DNA of 64,000 nt from Marivita geojedonensis (GTDB taxonomy: Bacteria; Pseudomonadota; Alphaproteobacteria; Rhodobacterales; Rhodobacteraceae), in the NCBI RefSeq assembly GCF_002115805.1, contig NZ_JFKC01000014.1, positions 1 through 64,000 of the forward strand, given 5' to 3'. The notes below the pieces were generated by a model. It was not told the origin of the DNA, searched no databases, and saw nothing but the letters and a program-made list of their open reading frames with translations. Of the stretch, positions 1-13,499 are shown piece by piece. Each line of letters begins with the position of its first letter. Within the stretch, counting starts at the first letter, position 1. Position numbers and translations under genes: made by a program.

Positions 1-98
1 TCCTGACCCTAGATGCCTTCAAAGCTTCCAAATTTAAGGAATCGGAGTTATCTGAGTTTGGAAAGCTTATGAGAAAAATAGCTAAAGCTTTTAAGTGA
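1..98 (+). CDS. 3' end of an unidentified gene (partial)
   Basis: An open frame enters from the left edge (codons in phase with position 3) and stops with TGA at 96-98, giving about 31 residues rich in Lys, Ser and Phe. The DNA is distinctly AT-rich compared with everything to its right, and the codons used (AAA, TTT, AGA, ATA) are unlike those of the neighbouring genes. This fits the tail of an accessory or integrated-element gene lying beside the tRNA-Gly at 263. Too little is visible to assign a family. The stretch 99-262 after it shows no gene. Confidence 0.35.
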   Translation, partial: LTLDAFKASKFKESELSEFGKLMRKIAKAFK

Positions 99-262
99 AC
101 TGCCCCGATAATGGCGCGCACCAAGACACGCACCCCCAACTCACGCCGACGCCACCCATAGCGACCAGCCGCGCCGCTCCGGGTCCCCTAACCCGAACCA
201 CCGCCAAAGCCCGCCCCCACTTGACGCCTCTCACACCCGGGCGTATCTCCAGCCTCCAGAGC

Positions 263-336
263 GCGGGTATGGTGAAAAGGTATCACGCGAGCTTCCCAAG
301 CTTAAGTTACGGGTTCGATTCCCGTTACCCGCTCCA
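263..336 (+). tRNA. tRNA-Gly (anticodon CCC)
   Basis: A complete tRNA cloverleaf can be drawn. The acceptor stem GCGGGTA (263-269) pairs perfectly with TACCCGC (326-332). The anticodon loop is TTCCCAA (293-299) with CCC at 295-297. The T-arm contains GGGTTCGATTCCCGT, and CCA is encoded at 334-336. The anticodon stem has one C-A mismatch at its base. It reads GGG glycine codons. It lies beside the AT-rich gene tail at the left edge, and tRNA genes are common integration targets. Confidence 0.95.
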
Positions 337-503
337 GTTCCCCCCGTTTTCCGGATCATGCGCCCCCGAACCCTTGGCATTTTGCGTCAGGCGGATTCCG
401 TGCCATGCTGGTTGCGATCAATTTGACCGACCGCGCCAGCGAGCCCTTTGCCGAAAAACCATTTCCCGGGACTGCCCAGATGTATCAGCCGCCTCCTCGC
501 CCC

Positions 504-1400
504 ATGAGCCATTCCGGCCCCGCCACGCGCTGCCGCATCTGTCATCAGCCGCTGCCGCAAGGCACCTCTGACGTCTGCGACCGCCCCCCCTGCCAGACGC
601 GGCTGAAAGCCGAGGCCGCCGCCGAGATTGCCCGCAGAAAGAAGAAAAAGGATGCCGCGTGGCTCGAGATGTCCACCCGGCGCACGCGCCCCGTGCTGCG
701 ACAGGCGGCGCGCGAGGTCGGGGCGCAAAGCCTGGCGCATGTCGCGCACGCTCTCGCCCCCTATATCGACCTCCCGCTGCGCCCCCTTCCGGAGGACCGG
801 CGCGCGGCGTTTGTGGATCATCTGACCGAGATCATCGATGCCGCCTTTGCCACCGCCGACGGGATCTCCGCGCTGCCCGAGCTGCCGGAGGACGACCCGG
901 ATTACACCACCCGACTCGCCCATGAAACGCCCGAGCCTTTCGTGCTCAACGCCGCCTGTATCGCGTGCCAGGGCGATTGCTGCACGCTTGGCGGGGGACG
1001 GCATGCCTTTCTGACGGAGGAAACGATCACCTATCAGCGCTGGCGCGACCCGGAGGTCACGAAAGAGACGCTCACCGAACGTTACCTGTCCGCCTTTCCC
1101 GAGGTTTCCGTGATCGGAAGCTGTGTCTACCACGGACCGCAGGGATGCACGCTCGACCGACCGCTGCGCGCGAATATCTGCAACAGCTTTCAATGCCGGT
1201 CGCGCCGCGAGCTTGCCGACGCGGTGGCGCGTCGGCCCGGCACCGGCGCGGTGGTGGCCGGGCTGTCAAGGAACCATGCCGACGACCCGTCAGCCGGTGC
1301 GCCTTATCTGCGGGTGGTCTCGGTGTCACCGACCGACGAGGTCACCGTCCATGACCACCTGAGACTGCCGGCTCTGCGGAAGGGGATGCCAGAGGACTAG
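504..1400 (+). CDS. Cysteine-cluster protein, YkgJ/UPF0153-like
   Basis: About 298 residues. The N-terminus carries a short zinc-ribbon-like group (CRICHQ, then CDRPPC within 20 residues), followed by a basic Lys/Arg patch. The C-terminal half has the cluster CIACQGDCC, then CVYHGPQGC and CNSFQC, the spacing seen in YkgJ-type putative Fe/Zn-chelating domains. The function is not known for this family; metal binding is an inference from the cysteines. Start choice is uncertain: in-frame ATGs lie at 405, 480 and 504. The residues before 504 look low in conservation signal, and 504 places the first Cys pair near the N-terminus as expected. It converges on mfd, with a paired hairpin between the stops. 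Confidence 0.7.
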   Translation: MSHSGPATRCRICHQPLPQGTSDVCDRPPCQTRLKAEAAAEIARRKKKKDAAWLEMSTRRTRPVLRQAAREVGAQSLAHVAHALAPYIDLPLRPLPEDRRAAFVDHLTEIIDAAFATADGISALPELPEDDPDYTTRLAHETPEPFVLNAACIACQGDCCTLGGGRHAFLTEETITYQRWRDPEVTKETLTERYLSAFPEVSVIGSCVYHGPQGCTLDRPLRANICNSFQCRSRRELADAVARRPGTGAVVAGLSRNHADDPSAGAPYLRVVSVSPTDEVTVHDHLRLPALRKGMPED

Positions 1401-1417
1401 CCCGCACGGCCCGGTCC

Positions 1418-1458
1418 GCGATGCGTAGGCGCATCGCCGCTTTCCGTTGACGGAAAGC
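1418..1458. repeat. Paired-palindrome element after mfd
   Basis: Two adjacent hairpins. The first is GCGATGCG/CGCATCGC (1418-1425 and 1430-1437, loop TAGG). The second is GCTTTCCG/CGGAAAGC (1439-1446 and 1451-1458, loop TTGA). The second ends 1 base before the mfd stop at 1460. The same design recurs at 12973, 20701, 29886 and 45777-45958. It could act as a 3' end or termination structure between the converging genes. Confidence 0.75.
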
Positions 1459-1459
1459 C

Positions 1460-6601
<5,142 letters not shown>

Positions 6602-6720
6602 CAGTGCGCCGCTTATCTTGATCCATCCTTAGTGACAGCAGGTCCCGCTGCCGCTATACTTGCGCGCAACCGGCGGCACAGCCGGATTTCAGAGGCATCG
6701 GCAAAGAAAGAGCAGAGACC

Positions 6721-7278
6721 ATGACATCCCTGACACGACGCGAACTGGCCCTGGGTCTGGGCAGCACATTCCTCTTGGGCGCCTGCAACAATGCCGTGGG
6801 CGGCAATGGCGGCGCACGGATCGACGCGCGGGTGGATGCCACGCTGGCGGAAATGTACCGCCGCTTTCCCGGGACGCAGAACCTTGCGGCCAATGCCAAT
6901 GGTCTGCTGGTGATGCCGCTTGTGACCGAGGCGGGCCTCGGTCTGGGCGGTGCGTTCGGACGCGGCGCGCTGCGCGTGGGCGGGATCACCGTGGATTACT
7001 ATTCCACCACCAAGGCCAGCGCCGGTCTGCAGATCGGAGCGCAGCAATACGCGCATGTGCTGTTCTTCATGACGGAAGACGCCCTGATGAATTTCCGCCG
7101 CTCACCCGGTTGGGCGGCCGGTGCGAATATCGAATACGCGATCCCCGAAGGCGGCGAGACCATCGCGGCCGAGACCACAACGTCGCTGGCCCCGGTCATC
7201 GCGGTGATCTTCGGTCAGGCGGGTCTGCGGATTGGCGCAACGCTGGAAGGCGTGAAATACACGCGGATCATTCCCTGA
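6721..7278 (+). CDS. SYLF/YSC84-family lipid-binding lipoprotein
   Basis: 185 residues. The N-terminus has a twin-Arg start (TRRELALGLGS) and a lipobox ending LLGAC with Cys near residue 21, so export and lipid anchoring are expected. The rest fits the SYLF domain: LLVMPLVTEAGLGLGGAFGRG, then VDYYSTTKASAGLQIGAQ and a glycine-rich C-terminal sheet (FGQAGLRIGATLEGVKYTRI). SYLF proteins are implicated in phosphoinositide or lipid binding; their bacterial role is unclear. The gene stands alone, ending before a large palindromic intergenic element shared with the converging thiE-like gene. Confidence 0.85.
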   Translation: MTSLTRRELALGLGSTFLLGACNNAVGGNGGARIDARVDATLAEMYRRFPGTQNLAANANGLLVMPLVTEAGLGLGGAFGRGALRVGGITVDYYSTTKASAGLQIGAQQYAHVLFFMTEDALMNFRRSPGWAAGANIEYAIPEGGETIAAETTTSLAPVIAVIFGQAGLRIGATLEGVKYTRIIP

Positions 7279-7290
7279 CTCAGGTTGTGT

Positions 7291-7443
7291 GGGGGCTCCG
7301 CCCCCGTCGCCCACGGGCGACTCCCCCGAGGTATTTTGAGCCCAAAGAAACCAATGGCAGAGTGTTCCGGGTTTCTTTGGGCTGGAAATACCTTCGGGGG
7401 TGAGGCGCGGCACGCGCCGAGGGGGCAGACAGCCCCCTGCCCG
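7291..7443. repeat. Large inverted repeat, bidirectional terminator-like
   Basis: The gap between two converging genes is almost entirely palindromic. The central arms are AGCCCAAAGAAACC (7339-7352) and GGTTTCTTTGGGCT (7370-7383), loop 17 nt. Outside them, CCCCCGAGGTATTT pairs imperfectly with AAATACCTTCGGGGG. Each outer flank carries a further GC hairpin (7291-7305 and 7421-7438). The right half is near-identical in layout to 62127-62184, so this is a dispersed family. A role as transcription terminator for both converging genes is inferred. Confidence 0.75.
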
Positions 7444-7444
7444 G

Positions 7445-8068
7445 TCAGCCCGCCATCGCTGCGGTCAGAGCTTTGAGCGCCGCCACCGGGTCATCCGTCC
7501 GCCAGATCTCTTCACCGATGCCGAAGAAATCCGTCATCGGAGCAAGGGTGCGGACGATGTCGGTATCCAACCCACCTTCGGCCACGACCGGAATTTCGAT
7601 CATCTCGGACCACCACTGGAACAGATCCGCCTCAGCGCGTGACCCGTCACCCAGGGCGGTTTCGCCAACCGGGCCGAAGCTGACGTAATCCGCGCCCGCT
7701 TCGCCAGCATTCATGCCGTCATGGCGCAGATGGCCACAGAAGGCGCCGACAATGGCATCGGCCCCAAGTTCCTTGCGCGCCATACGCACCGAGCGCGCGC
7801 CATCGGTGAGGTGCACGCCGTCGAGGCCAAGGCGCTGGGCCAGAACCACATGAGTGTCGATCACCAGCGCCACGTCGAACCGGTGCGCCACCTCGCGCAC
7901 GGCATCGGCGGCGCGCAGGATCAGATCTTCGTCGCGGGTGGCCAAAGACAGGCGGATGCAGGCAATGTCCTCGGCATCAAGGACGCGGGCCAGATCCGTC
8001 GGGAAATGGCTGAGTTCGATCTCGGGTGGCGTGATCAGGTAGATCTGCGGCTGCTCTGTGTCGGACAT
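7445..8068 (-). CDS. Thiamine-phosphate synthase-like protein (ThiE/TenI superfamily)
   Basis: 207 residues, the size of ThiE. ThiE joins HMP-PP and the thiazole phosphate to make thiamine monophosphate. The TIM-barrel pattern is visible: IDTHVVLAQRLGLDGVHL, GADAIVGAFCGH, GADYVSFGPV and IPVVAEGGL. However, the usual ThiE substrate residues (HLGQxD, and GPIFPTxTK) are not typical here (HLTDGA, GPVGETALG), so it may be a TenI-like or divergent paralogue. The ATG at 8068 has a good ribosome site (AAGGAAGGGG); the open frame extends further upstream without support. It is divergent from trmJ; no other thiamine genes are nearby. Confidence 0.8.
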   Translation of the reverse strand: MSDTEQPQIYLITPPEIELSHFPTDLARVLDAEDIACIRLSLATRDEDLILRAADAVREVAHRFDVALVIDTHVVLAQRLGLDGVHLTDGARSVRMARKELGADAIVGAFCGHLRHDGMNAGEAGADYVSFGPVGETALGDGSRAEADLFQWWSEMIEIPVVAEGGLDTDIVRTLAPMTDFFGIGEEIWRTDDPVAALKALTAAMAG

Positions 8069-8198
8069 CTTCGGCCCCTTCCTTGGTGGTCGCCTTCCTA
8101 TATCGTCATTTCGCGCCGTGCGCCAAGGGCTTGCACCGCTTGCCCTTTGATCTTCGGCGCAATAGTCAGGCGCGACCTGAAGTTTCCGGAGCTTTCCC

Positions 8199-8942
8199 AT
8201 GCCAAGCGACACGCCGCAGCCCGCTTTTGTGCTGGTCCGCCCGCAGATGGGCGAGAACATCGGCGCTGCTGCCCGCGCAATGTTGAATTTCGGCCTCGAC
8301 CGGATGCGCCTGGTGGCGCCACGGGACGGTTGGCCGAACCAGAGCGCGGTCGCCATGGCGTCGGGCGCAGGCCGTGTGCTGGACGAAGCCGTTCTGGTCG
8401 AGCGCACAGTCGAGGCGGTGGCGGACTGCACCTATGTCTTTGCAACCACCGCCCGCCAGCGGGACTTGACCAAACCGGTCATGACGCCGGAACGCGCGAT
8501 GGAGGTGGCACGGGAAAAGATCGCGGCAGGTGAAAAGGTGGCCGTGCTTTTTGGTCCCGAGCGGGCCGGACTGGAGAATGACGATATTGCACTGGCCAAT
8601 GCCATCATCTCGGTGCCGGTGAACCCCGAATTCCCGTCACTGAACCTGGCGCAATGCGTGTTGCTTACCGGGTATGAGTGGCGGCGGCAGACGGTCGAGA
8701 CCGCGTCGGAGGTGACCGAGATGGCGGGCAGCGACTGGGCCACCGCGATCGAAGTGGATCGGCTGGCAGAACATTACGAAGAGACACTCGACAGTGCCGG
8801 GTTCTTTTTCCCCGAAACCAAGTCCGACAGCATGCGACGCAATCTGCGCAACCTCTGGAGCCGGATGCCGTTGACGCAGGCGGATGTGCGGATGCTGCAC
8901 GGGATGCTGCGGCAAATGGTGCGCTGGAAGACCAAGGGCTGA
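8199..8942 (+). CDS. trmJ: tRNA Cm32/Um32 methyltransferase, TrmJ/SpoU family
   Basis: 247 residues. This SPOUT-fold methyltransferase uses S-adenosylmethionine to 2'-O-methylate tRNA position 32. Motifs of the SpoU class are plain: FVLVRPQMGENIGAAARAM at the start, VAVLFGPERAGLENDD in the middle, and VNPEFPSLNLAQCVLL for the knotted SAM site. The C-terminal helical extension (FPETKSDSMRRNLRNLWSRM) is typical of TrmJ rather than TrmH or TrmL. It lies 63 bases upstream of ctaA on the same strand and may be cotranscribed with it. Choice of TrmJ over another TrmH-family member is from the extension and is moderately sure. Confidence 0.88.
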   Translation: MPSDTPQPAFVLVRPQMGENIGAAARAMLNFGLDRMRLVAPRDGWPNQSAVAMASGAGRVLDEAVLVERTVEAVADCTYVFATTARQRDLTKPVMTPERAMEVAREKIAAGEKVAVLFGPERAGLENDDIALANAIISVPVNPEFPSLNLAQCVLLTGYEWRRQTVETASEVTEMAGSDWATAIEVDRLAEHYEETLDSAGFFFPETKSDSMRRNLRNLWSRMPLTQADVRMLHGMLRQMVRWKTKG

Positions 8943-9005
8943 GCGCGCGCCTTGAAGGCCCGCACCCCCGCGCCTAGTCTTTCGCCCAAGAAGGAGACCC
9001 CGTGA

Positions 9006-10154
9006 ATGAGCAGCAAACGCAGCATCTTTGAAGAGGTCGGTGCAGAGACACCGCGCAAGGAGGCCCCCAAGGGTGGCATGATCGACGCCGGAAAGCGCGG
9101 CGCGCGGGGCGCGATCCGGGTCTGGCTGATGATCCTGTTCGCGCTGGTTATGGTGATGATCGCCGTGGGCGGGCTGACCCGTCTGACCGACAGCGGCCTG
9201 TCCATCACCGAATGGCGGCCTCTGACCGGGGCGCTGCCGCCGATGAATGCCGAGGACTGGCAGCGCGAGTTCGATCTCTATCGCCAGATCCCTGAGTACC
9301 AGTTGCAGAACAAGGGCATGAGCCTTGCCGAATTCCAGTTCATCTATTGGTGGGAATGGGGCCATAGGCAGTTGGGCCGGGTGATCGGCCTTGTCTGGGC
9401 GCTGGGCTTTTTCGGTTTCCTTCTGGCGCGCAAAATCCCGACAGGCTGGACCGGGCGCTTGTTCTTTCTGGGTGTTCTGGGTGGTCTTCAGGGCGCAATC
9501 GGCTGGTGGATGGTGGCGTCCGGCCTGACGGGAACGATGCTCGATGTGGCGTCTTACCGGCTGGCGACGCATCTCGGCCTCGCCTTTGTCATTCTGGGCT
9601 TCATCGCATGGTACACGTTCGAGTTGGGCCGCGAGGAGCGCGATCTGATGCAGGCGCGGCGGTCGCGGGAGGGCAAGCTGTATGGGCTGGGCACCGGGCT
9701 GTTGCATTTCAGCTTTCTGCAAATCCTGCTGGGCGCGTTGGTGGCGGGCATCGATGCCGGGCGCACCTATAATGACTGGCCGCTGATGGCCGGGGCGTTC
9801 CTCCCGCCCTTCCCCTTCGACATCGAACCCGTCTGGCGCAACTTCTTCGAGAACGCTGGTCTTGTGCAGTTCATGCACCGGATGGCGGGCTATCTGCTGC
9901 TGGCCTTCGGCATCGTGGTCTGGCTCAAGGCGCGCAAGTCGCCCAATGCGGACACACGGTTCAGGTTCGACGCGGTCTTTGCCATGCTCTGGGTGCAGAT
10001 GGCGCTGGGTATTGTGACGGTGCTCTACATGGCACCCTGGCAGATCGCGATTGCGCATCAGGTTGGCGCCGTGATCCTCTGGGTGCTGATCCTGCGGGCG
10101 CGGTTCGGGGCGCAGTATCCGGTACAACAATCCATTCGGGGAGCGACGGCATGA
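9006..10154 (+). CDS. ctaA: Heme A synthase (COX15/CtaA)
   Basis: 382 residues, an integral membrane protein with about eight hydrophobic segments. It oxidises the C8 methyl of heme O to give heme A for aa3-type cytochrome oxidase. Four conserved histidine sites can be seen: WEWGHRQLGRV, LATHLGLAF, QFMHRMAGY and AIAHQVGAV, in the order expected for the alphaproteobacterial type 2 enzyme. The conserved segment GGLTRLTDSGLSITEWRP is also present. Its stop overlaps the start of the M32 carboxypeptidase by four bases (ATGA), so the two are translationally coupled. Confidence 0.96.
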   Translation: MSSKRSIFEEVGAETPRKEAPKGGMIDAGKRGARGAIRVWLMILFALVMVMIAVGGLTRLTDSGLSITEWRPLTGALPPMNAEDWQREFDLYRQIPEYQLQNKGMSLAEFQFIYWWEWGHRQLGRVIGLVWALGFFGFLLARKIPTGWTGRLFFLGVLGGLQGAIGWWMVASGLTGTMLDVASYRLATHLGLAFVILGFIAWYTFELGREERDLMQARRSREGKLYGLGTGLLHFSFLQILLGALVAGIDAGRTYNDWPLMAGAFLPPFPFDIEPVWRNFFENAGLVQFMHRMAGYLLLAFGIVVWLKARKSPNADTRFRFDAVFAMLWVQMALGIVTVLYMAPWQIAIAHQVGAVILWVLILRARFGAQYPVQQSIRGATA

Positions 10155-11623
10155 CCACCGCCTATGACGAGTTGATGGCCTTCACGCGCGAGACCGAGGC
10201 GCTGGGCCAGGTTGCCGGGCGTCTTGGCTGGGATCAGGAAACAACCATGCCACGCGGCGCGGCAGCACAGCGGGCCGAGGAGATGGGCGCGCTGGAATCG
10301 GTGCTGCATGCCCGGCGGATGGACCCGCGTGTGGGCGACTGGCTGGCCAAGGCCGAGGGCAGCGATGACGAGGCCAAGGCGCATCTGCGGCACATCCGGC
10401 GCGATTTCGACCGGGCCTCAAAAGTGCCCGCCGATCTGGCGGCGGAACTGGCGCGGACCACCTCGATGGCGCAGGGCATCTGGGCCGAGGCGCGGGCGAA
10501 CGACGATTTTGCGGCCTTTGCGCCGACGCTTGAGCGTGTGCTCGACCTGCGGCGGCAGGAAGGCGCTGCGCTGGCGGAGGGTGGCGATCCCTATGACGCG
10601 CTGTTGCAGGACTATGAGCCGGGGGCCACGGCGGCGGATCTGGATGCGATGTTCGGGGCTTTGCGCCCCCGTCTGGTCGAGCTGCGCGACAAGGTGCTGG
10701 GCGCCCCTGCCCCGGCGGCGCTGAGCGGCACGTTTGACGAGAGCGCCCAGATGAAGCTGTCCCGGCAGATCGCCAAGACATTCGGCTATGACATGAGCCG
10801 GGGTCGTGTCGACAAGGCGGTGCATCCGTTCAGTTCGGGTTCCGGCAATGACGTGCGGATCACCACGCGGACCAATCCGGAGGATCCGTTCAACTGCATT
10901 TATTCGACGATCCACGAGGTCGGTCACGCGGCCTATGAGCAGAATATCGACCAGGCGTACCTGCTGACGCCCTTGGGGCGTGGCGTGTCGATGGGTGTGC
11001 ATGAAAGCCAGAGCCGCATCTACGAGAACCAGTTGGGTCGGTCACGGGCCTTCACAGGCTGGCTGCATGGGCAGATGGTTGAGGCGTTCGGAGATTTCGG
11101 GATCAGCGATCCGGATGCGTTCTACGGCACGGTGAACCGCGTTCACAAAGGCTACATCCGCACCGAGTCCGATGAGGTGCAGTATAACCTGCATGTGCTT
11201 CTGCGGTTCGATCTGGAGCGTCAGATGATCGCCGGGACACTGGATGTCAGCGATCTGGAAGAGGCCTGGAATGCGCGGTTCGAGGCGGATTTCGGCTATG
11301 CGGTGGACAAGCCGTCCAATGGTGTGTTGCAGGATGTGCACTGGTCGGTGGGGCTGTTCGGCTATTTCGCCACCTACTCGCTTGGTAATGTCTATGCGGG
11401 CTGTCTGCACGAGGCGCTGCGCAAGGCGGTGCCGGATCTGGATGCGCAACTGGCGGCGGGAGATACATCTGCCGCGACGGGCTGGCTGCGGGACAATCTG
11501 CAACGGCATGGCGGGCTTTATGAGCCGCGCGAGGTGATCGAACGGGCCTGCGGGTTTGCGCCGAACGAGGGGCCGTTGCTGGCCTATCTCGAAGCAAAGT
11601 TCGGAGAGATTTACGGGGTGTAG
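10151..11623 (+). CDS. Thermostable carboxypeptidase 1, peptidase family M32
   Basis: 490 residues, the normal length for M32 zinc carboxypeptidases, which remove C-terminal amino acids in the cytoplasm. The zinc motif IHEVGHAAYEQN (HExxH) and the following GVHESQSRIYENQLGRS, which supplies the third ligand, are intact. The gene starts inside the last codons of ctaA with a four-base overlap. About 140 bases of GC-rich sequence without a gene follow it before the converging methyltransferase. Confidence 0.95.
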   Translation: MTTAYDELMAFTRETEALGQVAGRLGWDQETTMPRGAAAQRAEEMGALESVLHARRMDPRVGDWLAKAEGSDDEAKAHLRHIRRDFDRASKVPADLAAELARTTSMAQGIWAEARANDDFAAFAPTLERVLDLRRQEGAALAEGGDPYDALLQDYEPGATAADLDAMFGALRPRLVELRDKVLGAPAPAALSGTFDESAQMKLSRQIAKTFGYDMSRGRVDKAVHPFSSGSGNDVRITTRTNPEDPFNCIYSTIHEVGHAAYEQNIDQAYLLTPLGRGVSMGVHESQSRIYENQLGRSRAFTGWLHGQMVEAFGDFGISDPDAFYGTVNRVHKGYIRTESDEVQYNLHVLLRFDLERQMIAGTLDVSDLEEAWNARFEADFGYAVDKPSNGVLQDVHWSVGLFGYFATYSLGNVYAGCLHEALRKAVPDLDAQLAAGDTSAATGWLRDNLQRHGGLYEPREVIERACGFAPNEGPLLAYLEAKFGEIYGV

Positions 11624-11766
11624 GCTGCGCCCGCTGCGCGGGATTAAACGGGCCCTCGCTGCGGCCGCACCGAGGGCTGCTTTCAGCGCCTTACGCAGCA
11701 AAGAGGAATCTGGGTATCAACCGATCTGGGTTGTGGGTTCACGCAGGCCTAAGTAACGCGAGGATG

Positions 11767-12558
11767 CTATTTGCGTCCTGTCACGACATTCACCGCGTCG
11801 GGATAGACAAGTCTATCTCCCACAACATATGCGGCAAGCATTTCTGCCACCTCTTGGATCAAGGCATTTTGCGCATCCTCTTCGAGTGCGAGAAACGCGC
11901 CTGCAATAGGCATAGACGCTAGATGCATGGGCACAAACTCGGGCGCAAGCGGAACATCGATCATCAGCTCTTGCCTTTGAACGGCCACATCCGAAAACCC
12001 TTGATCCGCGACCTTCTGTTTTAATTCCTCCGCCGGTGGCGTCCGCCTTTGAGCTCTCTGCTTTTCTGCAATCTCGGGGGAGATGTGGTGGGCAACAGCA
12101 GAGCAGAGGGCTTTAGTGTAAGCGCTATGCCCATCCCAGATTGAGAAGGCCAAACGCCCACCTGGAACCAGTAGCCGCAAGAACTCACTCAGAGCTTTGG
12201 GCTTTTCCGGAAAGTAATGGTAGCCATGCCGCGAAAGAATGACATCGTAAGACCCCGAAGGCAGTCCACTGCTGCATACATCGCTCTCAATCCATTGAAT
12301 ATCGAGATCGCCAGCTAGTTCTTTAGCCTTGGCGAGCATTGGTGCGTTGATGTCCAGACCATCGACCTGCCCGCTTGCTCCAACCTTTGACTTCGCAAGT
12401 CGGGTCGTCACACCTGTTCCGCAAGCAACATCCAAGACACGTTCCGAAATGCATAGCGAAGCCTGTTCGATAAGCGCCTCAGCCCACCGGCCAAACCAAA
12501 GGGGCACCATGACTTCTTCGTAGATTTTGGGTCCGTTACCTGCCAATTGAAATGTCAT
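11767..12558 (-). CDS. SAM-dependent class I methyltransferase
   Basis: 263 residues from the ATG at 12558, preceded by AAAAGG; the frame stays open upstream to about 12615. Motif I is VLDVACGTGVTTRLA, motif II includes GLDINAPML, and the post-I acidic segment IQWIESDV follows, giving a UbiE/small-molecule type Rossmann methyltransferase. The substrate cannot be told. The gene is less GC-rich than its neighbours and uses more A/T-ending codons. It is followed on its 5' side by about 460 bases of non-coding sequence. Both points suggest horizontal gain between the core genes flanking it. Confidence 0.82.
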   Translation of the reverse strand: MTFQLAGNGPKIYEEVMVPLWFGRWAEALIEQASLCISERVLDVACGTGVTTRLAKSKVGASGQVDGLDINAPMLAKAKELAGDLDIQWIESDVCSSGLPSGSYDVILSRHGYHYFPEKPKALSEFLRLLVPGGRLAFSIWDGHSAYTKALCSAVAHHISPEIAEKQRAQRRTPPAEELKQKVADQGFSDVAVQRQELMIDVPLAPEFVPMHLASMPIAGAFLALEEDAQNALIQEVAEMLAAYVVGDRLVYPDAVNVVTGRK

Positions 12559-13022
12559 AAAAAAACCTTTTGTCGCTTTTTGTGTTAACGACAGCGTACG
12601 CGCGTACCCTTTCACAGGTCAAACCGCCCTTAGTTGTGTTGTGTTCAGGCTTGTCCTTTAATCCGGACACTCATGCGCCGTGCAGCATTTGTAGAAATGC
12701 GCTCGAAGCAGCCTTGCGCCACTGCGGCATACGTTTCAGGCGGCCAAATCACGGTTGGACCGACGAAGCTATCGCTCTTGATCCATCAAGATCTGCGCCT
12801 CCGAACCGAGGCGTGGACGCGGCCCGCAGGCTGCCTGAGCTTTGCACGGGCGAATGGACCGCCCAATTCCATGCACTTTGCGCTCGAACTTCGCAGTCAC
12901 AGAACATGCAAGCGCTCCGTTGGCAGTTCGGTGCACGGTGAACGGAAATAGGTGTTTCCGAAGCGGGTTTGACGCGGTTTCGAAACCGCGTTGTGACCGC
13001 CTTTGGAAAGGCGGTCCCACGC
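12559..13022. other. Gene-free stretch, probably decayed sequence
   Basis: No reading frame here shows a ribosome site together with protein-like sequence; the overlapping frames of 64-123 residues in three phases look random and Cys/Arg-rich. It may be a decayed remnant belonging to the methyltransferase island. Only the paired hairpins at 12973-13016 are structured. Confidence 0.5.
12973..13016. repeat. Paired-palindrome element after usg
   Basis: Two consecutive perfect hairpins: an 18-base palindrome with TTCGAA at its centre (12973-12990), and GACCGCCTTT/AAAGGCGGTC (12995-13004 and 13007-13016). The element ends 6 bases from the stop of the minus-strand usg gene at 13023. Same design and polarity as the elements at 1418, 20701, 29886 and 45777-45958. 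Confidence 0.7.
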
Positions 13023-13295
13023 TCAATGCAGGGTGAATTCCCCTACGATCTGGCGCCATTCGCCCGAGGACAGCATCTTGCGGTGGGTATACTGCACTGA
13101 ATGCAACGGGCCTTCGATCGTGTCCTGCCAGAACTCGATGAACTCGAACAGTTTGGGATGATCCGGGGCCAGATCATATTCCTGCCAGACAAAAGTGTTC
13201 AGCACATTGCGGTAGTCCGGCATACGGTAGAACAGCTGTGCCGTCGTCAGGCCGTAGCCGCGCAGCATCAGCTCTGTCTCACTCATTTGCGTCAT
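13023..13295 (-). CDS. usg: Usg family protein
   Basis: 90 residues from the ATG at 13295, with GAGG six bases before it; a second in-frame Met lies three codons in. The sequence matches the Usg family, small alphaproteobacterial proteins first noted near trp genes: LRGYGLTTAQLFYRMPDYRNVL, then VWQEYDLAPDHPKLFEFIEFW and GPLHSVQYTH. The biochemical role is unknown. It is divergent from gyrA, about 200 bases away, and no tryptophan gene is in view. Its 3' end carries a paired-palindrome element. Confidence 0.85.
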   Translation of the reverse strand: MTQMSETELMLRGYGLTTAQLFYRMPDYRNVLNTFVWQEYDLAPDHPKLFEFIEFWQDTIEGPLHSVQYTHRKMLSSGEWRQIVGEFTLH

Positions 13296-13499
13296 GCAAA
13301 CCTCACACGTTTCTTCTTGTAGGAAGAAGCTTGCCACAGATTCGTTAGTTTTCAACAAAAACAATGTGTTAGCCATTCCACCCGCCGAGTGCCAAGCCCG
13401 ATCTGCCACTTATTTGGTCAAGTGGATTGCGGCCTACATCCTGTCTCTGATATACGGGAACATAACAAAATATAGAAATGCAGACAGCAGGCTATCCAC

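Noticed and set aside
12570-12951. Overlapping frames of 105-123 residues in the gap after the methyltransferase
   Set aside because: No ribosome site, Cys/Arg-rich random composition, and several phases open at once.
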